Shown here: positions 1 through 11,285 of the stretch, in pieces | How positions within the stretch are numbered: the stretch's first letter is position 1 | Layout of the letters: each line of letters starts with the position of its first letter | Source of the DNA: Manduca sexta | Lineage: Eukaryota; Arthropoda; Insecta; Lepidoptera; Sphingidae | NCBI RefSeq assembly: GCF_014839805.1 | Contig: NC_051129.1 | Coordinates: 2,728,001-2,792,000 of the forward strand | Length of the DNA: 64,000 nt | Direction: 5' to 3' | Position numbers and translations under genes: made by a program | The notes under the pieces: model-generated | Databases searched by the model: none | What the model saw: the letters and a program-made list of their open reading frames with translations, nothing else | What the model was told of the DNA's origin: nothing

Positions 1-1437
1 CGTTGTTACGTAACTGTCGATGTATATATATCCTTTTCTAACGATTGTATGCTGGATCTTTTTATTCCTTCTTCGAGCCAATTTGTAATTATATGTACAG
101 GTACGTGACTATAGCAAATAGTGCGCCGTTTTTATGTGCCATCTTGTTAGTGTATGACGCGTCTATTTGTAAAACGTCATTGACTTACAACCATTTGTTA
201 TTTTAAATAGACATATTTATTATTAATGACAATTAATAGTACATTTTCGTTGATCCCCTCCCTGAAACCCGGCTACGCCCGTATGCATAGAGTTAAAGTG
301 GAAATGCCCACTTATAACCATTTGAGTAAAGAATACAATATATACTAAGAGAATTTATCTAAAATACGTATGTATTGTAAACAACCAGCACTGCTAAGGC
401 CACGCCTTATTGTTGACACTCCTCTGTATTGACCCTCCTTCTTGGTTGATAGTAGGCAATCGTTTTACGTAAGCAATACATAATTCAATGCGCTATTCCG
501 ATTTCGATATTGATAAATGTATTAAAATAAATTTTGGTGTTAGTTAAAAAAAATCGTAATGTATTTGATTTTTTTTCTCGCATTGTAACCCTTTTTTAAC
601 GGAGTTTAAAGCTTACGCAATTCGTTTTATTTTTTAATTACATTTCTACAGCATTAAAGATGCGGCTTGATGTGTAGGGCTATAAAAGGCAATAGTTTCG
701 AATAGGTAGTCGAGTTTGCTAAGCGATAAATAAATAAAAATACATAGGTACTAAAATTACCTGACATATTGATTTAATTTAACCAACTTTAACCATAAAG
801 CAGGTTGTTATTTGATCAAAGCTATTTCTATATTAATAAGTAAGTAGTATCTCGTACTTTTACGGCACAAGTTTGGGGCAGAAATATACAAAGAATTACG
901 AATAAATAAGAAATAATATTTTTGAAATTTTAAATTACCCAAGATAAAATTTTGTACCTTATAATATGACGTTTAATTATTTTTCTATGTATATAAATTT
1001 CAAATAAATTATAAAAAAAAATTGTTGGGAGGATTGGCCTAAAATCATAATATTAAATTGATATCATTAATTGTTTGTCCTTTGATTGTCATACACATCA
1101 TACGAATCAAATACAACATGGTGAATTTAAAAAATAAAACTTTATGCTACGACGTAACACTAGAAAGACATTTTTGACATAATATATTTCTTATACGTAA
1201 ATATATAAATGAGTACAACCCAAGAGTCTAAAAATCCGGCTGCAAATTGTTCAATCCATTATGACAAGCTCAGGACATATTTTTAGACAAATATAAGAAC
1301 GTGATCTGCAACCACGTTTACATCAAGGTGCTCGTGTTTATGTAACCATCTTATAAGTTATCACCTTTGAACATTTCCGTCTAATCGCAAAAGTTGGTTG
1401 GGTGTAAAAAAATCCTTTCCCAGGCTAGGGTTAAGTT
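1..1437. other. AT-rich non-coding DNA
   Basis: I see no convincing exon, RNA gene or repeat boundary here. The stretch is AT-rich with short poly-A and poly-T runs, and stop codons are frequent in all frames. Confidence 0.6.
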
Positions 1438-1484
1438 CTATCAATTATGTTCCTACTGTATGCTTTAATATGCCAAGAATTTAG

Positions 1485-1680
1485 TAGGGTCCAATAGAAT
1501 GTCGACTGACGAGAGATGATTACGCCTCGATAGTCGACACAATTATGGATACCTGTAAATATCCTGTTCCAACAGGAACAGGTAATTCCGGAACGCGAAA
1601 CACTTACGTGGGTCACTATGGCGGGTTTTAACACCTTCCTACCCAGGAGGACTCTCACATATGAGAGACCTACCACCAGT
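1485..1680 (+). repeat. Interspersed repeat, family B joined to family A end
   Basis: The left part (GAATGTCGACTGACGAGAGA... onward) matches the repeat seen at 2101-2322, 36045-36265, 50096-50315 and, inverted, at 45010-45224 and 58490-58722. After about 1640 it switches to the terminal part of a second family (A), with CTCACATATGAGAGACC and TACCACCAGTA. It is non-coding and probably the 3' end of a non-autonomous retroelement. The family name is not known to me. Confidence 0.6.
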
Positions 1681-2100
1681 AATATTAATATAGCATATAC
1701 TACGATATTTCAAATATTGTTATTGTAAGATTTTATTTTAGACATTTTGATCCCCTACCATACCTCTGTCGCCCCACTGAGTAATGCCATTGCTCTTCGG
1801 TACATTCGTTTTCCTGTTTTCTCTGACATTTATGCCTAACTGACCAATGGAGTCATCAATCCGTCAATCATTTCTGATATAAAAATTCGTAAGAATATAG
1901 AGTTCCCTACTGTATGTCAAAGTGATGCTATTGCATTAGTGACAAAAGATCAATATAACCCGATCCCTCGCGGCTTTTCTTTCGTAATTTTTGTGAAATC
2001 TAATTATCTTTAGAACGATTTGCAGACTGCATGTATGCATATTAGAACCTATAAGTTGTGCTGGATTCTCTTTTGGAAAAATTCAGCCTTCGCTACAGTA

Positions 2101-2322
2101 TTGCCCTTAATGGTAAGCGGAGGAGGACCCCTGAAGAATGTCGACTAACGAGAGATGATTATCCCTCCCTAGTCGACATAATTATACCTACTTCTTTGAA
2201 TCAGATATACGCAGGCTGATCCCGGATCGTGCCACATACATGGTCCACTAAGGCGGGCTTTAACACCTTGTGTACGGTGGTCGCTATCCTGGCGGATACA
2301 AAATATGTTCTTCTACCAACAA
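2101..2322 (+). repeat. Interspersed repeat, family B
   Basis: Diverged copy of the family-B repeat. It has the same order of landmarks: GTCGACTAACGAGAGATG, a GGCTGATCCCGGA block, GGCGGGCTTTAACACC, and a TACCA end. No TSD was recognised. Confidence 0.6.
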
Positions 2323-2489
2323 TTGATTATAAAATTAATAAACGACAGCAATTGTGATTTTCCGCTGGATTCGGAAATACCAGGTCGAGCTAGCTTATTT
2401 AATCATTAGGATCTAGATAACTATCAACAGTATGGATAAATATGGCGGCTTGGCCACGAAAATTTGCTTCTTACGTAAATAAGATTAAG

Positions 2490-2832
2490 GTGGCTGTTTC
2501 AGCGGCATAGTTATAATGCGTACGCGGTACGAATACGACTACTGCACTGAGCTTCTGGGTTCGAATCCCGGGTTATACCCTCTTAATAATGGGGATTTCC
2601 ATCTTAAAAAATACTCCGTCGCAGCCCGGAGTCATGAAGTTGGCGGTATGATACCTCCGTGCCTCGGAAAGCATATAAAGCTGTTGGTCCTGCGCATGAT
2701 CTCTCTCCGGTCATGTCGGATTGCCGTCTCTCCGGACTATGAGTGAAGGAACAGATAGTGCACCTGTGTATTACGCACACATTTATGCACTATAATATAT
2801 CCTGCGTCGAAGCGGAATTTCGGCCACGACGA
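2490..2832 (+). repeat. tRNA-derived SINE (family S3)
   Basis: It contains a pol III B-box-like GGTTCGAATCCCGGG near 2558-2572, preceded by an A-box-like GGCATAGTTATAATGCG. A conserved body then mentions TCGCAGCCCGGAGTCATGAAG and CTCTCCGGTCATGTCGGATT. A second copy lies inverted at 23515-23860 with the same block order. The open frame across it is a by-product and not a gene. Confidence 0.7.
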
Positions 2833-3477
2833 CTAATCTTAATGGAGATCATCCAAATACGCACGAACTATATAGTTCTAAATACGCTTTGATGTTTACA
2901 TATTGCCTACCAAACAAAAAAAAAACAAAAATAAAAATGTGACAAACACATTATCGTAGATAGATAATGGGCTGTGAATAAGTGTAGATAGGTACTGCTT
3001 ATCAGCGAATATTGATAGAAAAGTATTAGAAAAGTAAATGATATACTGATTAGGGAGCGATTATAATTTACTCATTAAGCCTTGTTTAGTCACACACACA
3101 GACACACAGAAGTGCCGCGTTTATAGAATTTATTATTTATTATTTTTATTTTATATTGCTGACGTAATAACTGTTCAGACCAACCGTTCCCCATGTCGCC
3201 GAAAATAACCAAACCATAGACCCCCACTACCTTTAGAACTTACGTTATTATTGATCGGCTTTATATTTAGTAAAAGTGAGGCTATATCTTCAACTTAATA
3301 ATTATGTTGAGCGATCGATATTTTCTACATATGTATGCACAAATGGCTATGTATTGAATAAATCAAAAGGTTAGATATGAATATATGTTACAAATAAAAA
3401 AAATATTTTTAAGAGCATTTTTATTCATCATTTATAAACAACTGTATTATAATCTAGGCATATTTAATGGAAAGGAA
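2833..3477. other. AT-rich non-coding DNA
   Basis: Nothing recognisable apart from a short CA-rich stretch near 3093-3109. Confidence 0.5.
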
Positions 3478-3655
3478 AGGGCCGTATACAAACACACTGG
3501 ACTTTTGGGTGAGAGCTTTAGGCGCTCGCAACTCTTGAGAATTAAGCGACCATTTTGAGGACAACCTACTAACGGGTTACGGACCTCGGCTCAGGACGGT
3601 CACTGGGAGAGGATGACACATCAACGATTATGGATATAATCTAGGTATTATAATA
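3478..3655 (+). repeat. Interspersed repeat, family C
   Basis: The block holding GACTTTTGGGTGAG, AATTAAGCGACC and ACGGGTTACGGACCTCGGCT recurs at 41082-41250 (same orientation). It recurs inverted at 11118-11285, 40030-40205 and 45788-45960. It has no coding content. It lies directly beside a Helitron. Confidence 0.65.
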
Positions 3656-3657
3656 TA

Positions 3658-3855
3658 CTAGTTGACCCGACAGACGTTGTCCCGTCTTAACTATGAATTT
3701 GCAGCGCGCATTCTGTCAATCGCTGACAGTTACTTCAAACAATTGACAGTTATATAAAATTCATATTTTCGTAAAGTTTTGTGTGAAATCGGTCCAGCCG
3801 TTCACGCGTGATGGCTTGACCAAGGGAAATAGGGATTCATTTTTATATATATAGA
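3658..3855 (-). mobile_element. Non-autonomous Helitron, short copy
   Basis: Read on the minus strand it starts with TC (3855-3854) in TCTATATATATAAAAATGAA and ends with CTAG (3661-3658) after ...CGTCTGTCGGGTCAA. These are the TC...CTRR ends expected of Helitrons. Other copies are at 10812-11095, 11693-11964 and 51259-51524. This copy lacks an internal ~90-bp segment (CCTTCTCCTGACAATAACAA region) that the longer copies keep. Confidence 0.75.
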
Positions 3856-4373
3856 TATAATATAATTGGTGCCTGGCTTCATTATATCACAATTCACACG
3901 ACGATCTTTGGTATCAATATCCAATAGAGGCCGATCGTTTAACCCAAAGCGTTCTAAGATTATACGGAGCGGTCATTGGGAAGATTGTCATTACAAAAAT
4001 TATGCGCTTTTGCGATGGTTACACAATCCACCGTGAAAAAGTAAAACATGAATGTAAAATATTTCATATTTCTTCATATCGTGATTTGAACGTTTTCAAG
4101 TTTGTTTGAGTTCTTTTTGTTTTACTTTATATCTAACGTGACATCTTGTGATGTGTGACATCTTGTCACACGGACATTTTAAATAAGACGACTTGTTATC
4201 AATTGACAATAACTTTTGGAGCACAAAGTTGGTCTTGATGACCGGTCTATACCTATATTGTATGATGTATCTAGTTTCATTCAAAAAACATGAAGTGCAA
4301 TGGGTAAGCTAGATATTCCGTATTGGGTATGATAGCCGAGGTTTTAAGGAAGGTTGTAAGTCCGTAGTGCAGG

Positions 4374-4658
4374 GGTTTTTTGCTTTGAAAGACGTGCTTG
4401 CCGTTCGCCTGATGGTTAGCGATACGACCGCCCACAAACAGTAGAAACTCCATCCAACAAGTAAAATTACAAAGTATTGTTGGATATTCCATAGCGCTCG
4501 CCATCCTAAGACGTGAGATGTTGTTAAGTCTCATTATGTCCAGTAGTTACACTGGCTACAATGTCCTTCAAACCGGAACACGACAGTGCCTACACACTGC
4601 TGCTTGGCAGCAGAAATAGAAATAAAGAATATCACATATGAGAGACTTACCAGCTAAT
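4374..4658 (-). repeat. Interspersed repeat, family A
   Basis: Copy of the commonest repeat in the window. Landmarks on this strand are CTCTCATATGTGATATTC at one end, then CCGGTTTGAAGGACATTG, GTTGGATGGAGTTTCTACTG and CATCAGGCGAACGGCAAGC. Related copies are at 35326, 38518, 40316, 46062, 55078 and 60138. It is probably the end of a retroelement and is not a gene. Confidence 0.7.
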
Positions 4659-5698
4659 TATTTTGAAATTTGGAAGTACACTTATATTGTAGCACTAAAG
4701 GATACGGCTTTCAGTAGTATCATTCCAATTCCAATAAGTTGTGATTGGCCGTATCGTCTTTACAATAATTTTGCCAATATCAAGTTTGAAAAGCAGATGG
4801 CGCATGTGCTAACTGCTAAATCATACTGATTCTCCGTAGTATTGTAATCCTCATACTGATATTACAAAATGTCTGTCATTCTGAGCTGTCGTCTATAAGC
4901 ACTTTTAAATTAAAGATTAGATCAGTATAGATTAAATAAATCCATTTTATTGACTAGCGTTAATTTATTTTATGATTTCTGCGTATTTTAAAGCTGTTTT
5001 CTTTTAAGAACTTAGTTATGCTAAATAAACTAATTAGAGAATTTTAATTTAACATATTTGGTGAAAATAAAAAGTTTGTTTCTTTGGACACTATAACATT
5101 AAGTACAGGGCGCCTTGTTCCGTCCGAGGAGACGAATCCATCTCATTACCATTACGGTTGTCCTAATTGAAGTACAGCTTGATGGCTCCTGAAATATGTT
5201 TTTTTTTTATTTTTTGACTCTAAAAAGTCTAGTAGCCATTTCCAAATTAATCCAAGTATTGTGACATTGGCATATAAAAAAACTGAATAACTATTTGGTG
5301 TTCGGTATCTTCCCTATTTCAACCTGTCCCCAACAGAAAGTTCTTAGAAACTTTGTAAATACTAGATCTGAATTTATAATTATTATAATTTAATTTACAT
5401 TTAGTCCATCATAAGGCGTATTAAAATATAACCCGGAGTTTCTTTCTGCCTTTCTTCTTCTGGTAGTCATTGCTTAGGTAGTTAGTGAAAGGCTGTTAGG
5501 TTAGCTAGGTTAGGGCTTTTATTGTCCTCACCGGTGAGGATCGTGACGCGTTTCTCCCTTATTGCTTATTTAAAATTAGATAAATACATAATTGTATTTC
5601 TTCTTTCCTGCCCGAGTTGGCTATTTTGTTTACAATATTTTTCATTTATTTTATTTTCAATAAAAATTGTCTTTGTTTATATAAGCTAATCTAATTAA
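4659..5698. other. AT-rich non-coding DNA
   Basis: No gene, RNA or clear repeat recognised up to the copia target site. Confidence 0.5.
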
Positions 5699-5703
5699 GT
5701 AAT

Positions 5704-5880
5704 TGTTGGAGATTGTAACCTTCGTCGTGACTTATTATTTTTTATATGTTCTATTTTTAGAACTAATTGTATTTTGTTTGCCATAGTTACTTCTCTTTAG
5801 TCCGAAATAAACACTCATGTCAATAACATCTTTTTACTAACTTTATTTAATTACTAAGAACATATACCATATTTACAACA
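5704..5880 (+). repeat. copia 5' LTR
   Basis: 177 bp, starts TGTTGGAGATTG and ends ACAACA. It contains an AATAAA (5805-5810) that could serve as polyadenylation signal. It matches the 3' LTR at every position I compared. Confidence 0.95.
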
Positions 5881-5983
5881 CGTTATCAGCACGAACGCTT
5901 AGTTCTTAGATTTTTTCACGTTTTTTGGTAAAATAAAGTTGAATATATTTTTTGTGTGACTAGGAAATAGTAATAGTCCGAAA

Positions 5984-7186
5984 ATGTCACATGAATCTGG
6001 AGATGTTTCGAGTGTGAAAAATTCCCCTGCGTCGATCACATCTTTTCCATTTCCTTGTTTGAGGATAAAAGATGGATATCCAACTTGGAAGTTCAAGATG
6101 CGAAATTACCTTATCCATGAGGATTTATGGGAAACAATCGGTGGATACCCAAATGGAGACACAACCCATGCCTCTACAAAGGTACGCAAAGACGCAAAGG
6201 CATTAGCAAAGATATGCTTATCAGTAAAAGGTGCAGCGATAACCCATATAAGATGTGCGAAAACTGCATCTGAGGCATGGACTTGTTTGCAAAAAGCCTT
6301 TGAAGATAAGGGAATAGGACGAAGATTATTTTTGGAGCGTAGACTGTACAGGTTGAGTCTATCAGAGTTCAAAAATATTGAACTATATATTAACGCAGTT
6401 ATGTCAACCGCACAGGATCTTGCGGATATTGATGTAGTCATAGAGGACAAGTCTATTGCTGCAATACTTTTGGGAGGTCTAACTCCAAGGTATGAACCTC
6501 TCATTATGGCTTTAGAAAATTGTAATGTAGACGTGACTACAGAGTTGGTGAAAACAAAACTGCTTAATGAAATGTCCAAAGATGTGGCTACGTCATTAGA
6601 CTCTGTTTTTCATGCGAAGAAGAAGCCTAAGTCAATGAAGAAGAATATAGTTTGTTATGAGTGCAAGACACCTGGACATAAGAGACCAGACTGTCCACTG
6701 AGAAACAAGAAGGAGAAAGGCAATGCGGTAAATACCAATGATACAATATTTACAACTCTTAATACTTCTGGAAACCCAAGAAAGGACATATTTTATGTAG
6801 ATTCAGGTTGTACTAGACACATGACTTCTAGACGGGACTGGTTTCAGAATATCTCGATACAGAATCAAGGTACTGTTACTGTCGCAAATGGAGAACAGAT
6901 TAAGTGCTGCGGAATTGGAAATATTTCAATAAACACGCCCGAGAACGTGGTCAACAATATTAGTGATGTTGCTTATATACCAGATTTGAAAGCTAGTTTG
7001 TTATCTGTATATAAAACTGTTGAAAAGGGTTTTATTTGTGTTTTTGATAAAAATGGATGTAACTTTTATAAATCTGATACTTTTAATTTTACAGGTGAAT
7101 CTGTTGCTCATGCCTCGCCCTGTGGTGGACTGTACGTTTTAGATGGAACTGTAAATGTTTCCGAGAATGTGGCGGATAATTTTTGA
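5984..7186 (+). CDS. copia Gag and aspartic protease (first 400 residues of Gag-Pol)
   Basis: Residues ~25-200 have the layout of a copia-type Gag (UBN2/retrotran_gag family), with a typical W-x3-M start near residues 35-40. A CCHC zinc knuckle spans residues 224-237 (C-x2-C-x4-H-x4-C), with basic runs around it for RNA binding. The retroviral-type aspartic protease active site DSG is at residues 273-275, followed by CTRHM as in copia proteases. The frame ends with TGA at 7184-7186, just after a run of five T (7180-7184). The next coding block lies one frame away, so this stop is a frameshift product and not the natural end. I chose the ATG at 5984 because it is about 100 bp inside the LTR and opens the Gag frame. 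Confidence 0.9.
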   Translation: MSHESGDVSSVKNSPASITSFPFPCLRIKDGYPTWKFKMRNYLIHEDLWETIGGYPNGDTTHASTKVRKDAKALAKICLSVKGAAITHIRCAKTASEAWTCLQKAFEDKGIGRRLFLERRLYRLSLSEFKNIELYINAVMSTAQDLADIDVVIEDKSIAAILLGGLTPRYEPLIMALENCNVDVTTELVKTKLLNEMSKDVATSLDSVFHAKKKPKSMKKNIVCYECKTPGHKRPDCPLRNKKEKGNAVNTNDTIFTTLNTSGNPRKDIFYVDSGCTRHMTSRRDWFQNISIQNQGTVTVANGEQIKCCGIGNISINTPENVVNNISDVAYIPDLKASLLSVYKTVEKGFICVFDKNGCNFYKSDTFNFTGESVAHASPCGGLYVLDGTVNVSENVADNF

Positions 7187-7407
7187 CACAAGATGTGCAC
7201 TCTGGTTGTCAGGATAGTTATCAAATATGGCATAAGAGGTTAGGACATTTGTGTCGTATAGGCATGAACCAACTGAAAAATCACAAGGTAGGTATAAAGT
7301 ATACAGGAGTAGATAAAACTAGTTGTATCGCTTGCGTGGAAGGTAAACAAGCAAGAAAACCTTTCAAAAGGTTAGCGTTTAATAGGGCTACTTCCCTTTG
7401 GAACTGA
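7183..7407 (+). pseudogene. copia Pol fragment: GAG-pre-integrase zinc-binding domain
   Basis: This is the Pol continuation in the next frame. It carries the HHCC zinc-binding module before the integrase core: IWHKRLGHL (His pair) and CIACVEGKQ (Cys pair). It is cut off by TGA at 7405-7407 after another frame change, around CCCTTT (7394-7399). It has no start codon of its own and belongs to the same Pol protein as its neighbours. Confidence 0.85.
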
Positions 7408-8096
7408 TCCATATGGATTTGATGGGACCAGTGTCTACAACTTCTTTTCAAGGAAATAGATATATGTTGACAATAGTAGACGATTATACGCGAAAAGTGT
7501 TTGCTTATTTTATTTCTTCTAAAACAGAAGTCAAAGATATATTTTGTGTGTTTCAATGTTTTGTTGAAAATCAGTTAGATAAAACAATTAAAGCAATTAG
7601 GACTGATGGAGGTAAGGAGTTCGTGAATAAAGAGTTTGTTGATTATCTTGCTTCAAAAGGTATTGAACATCAAACAACGACGCCTTATAGTCCTCAGCAA
7701 GTTGGAGTAGCGGAACGCACCCATCGTTCGGTTACAGAAAAGGCAAGAACGTTGCTAGCTGAAAGTTCACTACCGAAAGCATTCTGGGAAGATGCATTCC
7801 AAGTTGCCATTTACCTTAAGAATAGGTCTCCTCATCGAGCCTTAGGTGGACAAATTCCTTATGACAAATGGTATGGACGAAAAGGTGATCTTAGCCATCT
7901 AAAAGTATTTGGTTGTAGAGCTCTAGTCCATATACCTTCGTGTCACAGGAAGAAATTAGATGTCAAGGCACAGGAAGCAATTTTCGTCGGTTATTCTGAA
8001 AATCCAGGCACTTATATTTTTAGGGACCCTGCTAACCCACGAAAAGTTATTATATCCAGAGATGCAACCTTTTTGAAAATTGCTTTACAGCGCTAA
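7398..8096 (+). pseudogene. copia Pol fragment: integrase catalytic core
   Basis: Contains an rve-type integrase core with the three acidic residues of a DDE site. The first Asp is in HMDLMGP (near 7412), the second in RTDGGKEF (near 7604), and the Glu is in VAERTHR (near 7711). It is followed by the copia-typical LKVFGCRALVHIP region and the FVGYS motif. The frame is lost at about 8070-8079 (TTTTTGAAAA), and a stop follows at 8094-8096. Confidence 0.9.
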
Positions 8097-8558
8097 AGCA
8101 GAAGCAATCTGTCGCACAGTCAGAATCTATATTGTTATTTGATGAGCAAAAAGAGATTGATTCTGAGTTTGATCATGACTGTCAATTCTATGACTGTGAT
8201 GAGAGTATCAGCCCGGCGCCTGAAGCAACTTTACCAGTAAATCTAGAAAGTACAAAAGAGTCAGTGACTCTGGAAGAACGAGAGTCTCTCAGTGGCTTAA
8301 GACTGCCTAGTGTGGAAGAAGAGACAGCGAATTTGGAACAGGAATCGCACCCTGAGCGCAGATACCCTTCCAGAGACAGAAAAACAACAAATTTTTATAA
8401 AGCTTACAATACGTCAATGGTAGATTCTAATGAACCTACGACATATTACGAAGCTACTCATGCCGATGATGCTGATAAGTGGCAACATGCTATGGTTGAT
8501 GAGTATAGTTCCTTAAGGAAACTCCATACATGGAATTTAGTAGATAGACCTAACAAAA
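8080..8558 (+). pseudogene. copia Pol fragment: acidic linker to reverse transcriptase
   Basis: Acidic, low-conservation linker between integrase and RT, rich in Glu and Ser. It ends in YPSRDRK and WQHAMVDEYSSL, the usual entry to a copia RT domain. The frame breaks again in AAAA at 8555-8558. A stop-terminated false tail then runs to 8668 in the wrong frame. Confidence 0.8.
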
Positions 8559-8559
8559 G

Positions 8560-9852
8560 GTTATACCATGTAAATGGATTTACAAAATTAAAAGGGATGC
8601 TTATGGTAATATTACCAAGTATAAAGCGAGACTCGTCGTCAAAGGTTTTCATCAAGTTGAAAGTGTAGACTACAAGGAGACGTTCGCACCAGTGATTCGT
8701 CATTCTTCCCTCCGCACGTTGTTTGCGATAGCTGCAGATATGAAGTTGAGAATGAAGCACTTAGATGTCGATACAGCTTTCCTTAACGGAGATTTAGAAG
8801 AAGAAGTTTTCATGGAGCAACCTCTTGGTTTTATTCAAAAGGGTAAAGAAAACAAAGTTTGTTTATTGAAGAAATCTCTTTACGGTCTTAAACAGGCACC
8901 GCGAGCTTGGAATAAAAAGTTAAATGAAACGCTTTCTAAAATAGGTTTCATAGGAACTCCTTCCGAACCTTGTGTGTATACTAAACTTTTTGGTAAAGAA
9001 CTTGTAATATTAGGAATCTTTGTTGATGACATAATAGTCTTCTTTAATTCTGATTTGACATTTGACACTGTCAAGAATGTTTTGTCGAAATATTTTTCAT
9101 TAAAAGATCTCGGAATACTGAAATGTTATTTGGGACTACAAGTTGAAAGTGATTCCGAGAGTATAAGGTTGAACCAGCGAAATTATATTCTTTCTATTTT
9201 AGAAAAATTTAATATGAAGGATTGTAAGGCCGTGGATACTCCATTAATTAAAAAGAATATGGAAAAAAGAATGGATGGTCAAGTCGGTGAGTCTTATCCT
9301 TATCAAAACTTAATAGGATGCCTCATGTATCTAGCGGTAAACACACGACCAGACATCGCTTACGCCACGAGCTATTTAAGTCAATTTAATACGTGTTTTA
9401 CTAAAGAACACTGGAATGCTGCTAAAAGGATTCTGCAATACCTGAAAGGTACCCTAAACTATTCATTGGTTTACAGGAAGAATAGAGAACCTTTAAAGGG
9501 TTTTTGTGACGCAGACTGGGCAAACTGTCCAATCGACAGAAGGTCATACACCGGTTATGTTTACAAGTTAAGTGGAGGTCCAGTATCATGGGAATCCAAG
9601 AAGCAACCTACTGTTGCGTTAAGTTCGGCCGAGTCAGAATATATGGCATTAGCGTCTGCCACGAAGGAAGCGTGTTACTTACGTCGGTTTATATACGAGA
9701 TAACAGGTATACTTTGTTCAGTTAACTTAGCTTCTGACAGCCAAAGTGCCATTAATCTTGTTCGAAATCCTGTACACCACAGCAGGACGAAGCATATAGA
9801 TACTAGGTTTCACTTTATTAGGAAAAGGTATCTAATAATATTGTTAAGTTAG
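8560..9852 (+). pseudogene. copia Pol fragment: reverse transcriptase and RNase H
   Basis: RVT_2-type reverse transcriptase. It shows YKETFAPV near 8670, the LDVDTAFLNG block near 8763, LYGLKQAPRAW near 8880 and the catalytic FVDD at about 9018-9029. RNase H follows with Asp in CDADW (~9506), Glu in SSAESEY (~9630) and Asp in SDSQSA (~9735). The frame changes once more in AAAA at 9823-9826. The true C-terminus then continues one frame over to TAA at 9951-9953. Apart from the missing bases, no other lesion was seen. Confidence 0.9.
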
Positions 9853-9999
9853 AATATATAAAAAGTAACGATATGCCTGCTGATGTACTAACGAAGGCCC
9901 TCGGACCTCTAGCACACAAACGATGTGTAGTTAACTTAGGTTTAGAAACTTAATTATTTTATTTGTTTTGTTTCTGTCACAACTGCGATTAAGGGCGGC

Positions 10000-10176
10000 T
10001 GTTGGAGATTGTAACCTTCGTCGTGACTTATTATTTTTTATATGTTCTATTTTTAGAACTAATTGTATTTTGTTTGCCATAGTTACTTCTCTTTAGTCCG
10101 AAATAAACACTCATGTCAATAACATCTTTTTACTAACTTTATTTAATTACTAAGAACATATACCATATTTACAACA
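10000..10176 (+). repeat. copia 3' LTR
   Basis: 177-bp partner of the 5' LTR. It is preceded by a short purine-rich AAGGGCGG (9991-9998), the probable polypurine tract for plus-strand priming. It is followed by the target duplication GTAAT. Confidence 0.95.
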
Positions 10177-10181
10177 GTAAT

Positions 10182-10811
10182 AATTAAATATTCTTATGTA
10201 CCTTGACTTATCATAAGTGCAACTATGTTCGCCGACGTGATGAATAAAGCATTTTATTTTTTTTATAAAAATAATCGATGCTTTAGTTATTACGCACCAT
10301 GAAAGAGCTAAGTTATAGTTCTTATTTTCGTTCCAACTTTCCTATTCAACGTTTCTAGGTTTTAGGGTGTTATTTAGATTTCGACAGGAACCATTAGAAA
10401 CCATTAGAAGTACCTAAGATCTTCCTGTAGTCTTTTGTATGTGGGCACAGGAATATAAATTTCCTGGGGTATTGAGACCACATTTTTAAGTCGCAATTAT
10501 ATTATTTCTTACTATTTTATTATGTGACAAAATTAGTAAAATGCACTAGTGGCTTTTACTTTTCCTCCCACTAACTTTTATAAACTAATCAACAAAAAAC
10601 CAGCCACTAAAACCAATTTTTCTACGCAAAGTGGCGGTCTAAACCACCAATTTTAGTGGTACGTTCATAAGTTGGCAACACAAAATTGCCTGGTATTTTA
10701 GTTTTAATATATTCATAGGACTTTAGTCGTTGTCGGCAGTATATACCAACTTCGGTTATTAACAAAGGCGTACTTGTTTGCGAGGTACTCAATTTGTGCT
10801 TTATATGGTGA
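10182..10811. other. Non-coding DNA
   Basis: No supported gene or repeat boundary between the copia element and the next Helitron. Confidence 0.5.
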
Positions 10812-11095
10812 CTAGTTGACCCGACAGACGTTGTCCCGTCTTAACTATGAATTTGCAGCGCGCATTCTGTCAATTGCTGACAGTTATTTCAAACAATTGA
10901 CAGTTATATAAAGTTAATATTTTCGTTAAGTTTTTTTTAATTTTCTAATTTTCCGCGCAATTTTTTGAATTTTTTCTTTCATAAGAACCTTCTCCTGACA
11001 ATAACAAACATAACAAAAAAAAATAATTGTGAAATCGGTCCAGCCGTTCAGGCGTGATGGCGAGACCAAGGGAAATAGGGATTTATTTTTATAGA
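10812..11095 (-). mobile_element. Non-autonomous Helitron
   Basis: On the minus strand it begins TC (11095-11094) and ends CTAG (10815-10812). The 3' end CAACGTCTGTCGGGTCAACT is shared with the copies at 3658, 11693 and 51259. It keeps the internal CTCCTGACAATAACAAAC segment. Confidence 0.75.
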
Positions 11096-11117
11096 CAGAT
11101 TCGCTACTAATCACTTT

Positions 11118-11285
11118 AGATGCTCCATAATCGTTGATGTTTCATCGTGTCCAGTGGGTGTCTTGAGCCGAGGTCCGTAACCCTTTAGTGGGTTGCCCTG
11201 AACATGGTCATTTAATTATTTCAAGGGTTGTGAGCGCCTAGAGCACTCACCCAAAGGTCCGATGTGTTTGTATAAGCCGAACCTT
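11118..11285 (-). repeat. Interspersed repeat, family C
   Basis: Inverted copy of the block at 3478-3655. Shared landmarks are GAGCCGAGGTCCGTAACCC and CCAAAGGTCCGATGTGTTTG. Confidence 0.65.

Larger units (their letters stand above)
5704..10176 (+). mobile_element. Ty1/copia LTR retrotransposon, complete but frameshifted
   Basis: Seen directly: two 177-bp LTRs (5704-5880 and 10000-10176) bounded by TGTTG...CAACA, and a 5-bp target duplication GTAAT at 5699-5703 and 10177-10181. The internal order is gag, protease, integrase, reverse transcriptase, RNase H. Integrase preceding RT is the diagnostic copia (Pseudoviridae) order. By eye the LTRs show no differences, so insertion is recent. The coding region nevertheless changes frame five times, so this copy as written cannot make a complete Pol protein. 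The bases after the 5' LTR (from 5881) do not begin with the usual TGG of a 3'-end tRNA primer site, and some copia-group elements prime from an internal tRNA fragment. Confidence 0.95.

Noticed and set aside
7183..7186. Natural Gag-Pol frameshift in the copia element
   Set aside because: The shift lies after the protease, in the middle of Pol, and four more shifts of the same sign follow. A programmed site would be single and lie between Gag and protease.
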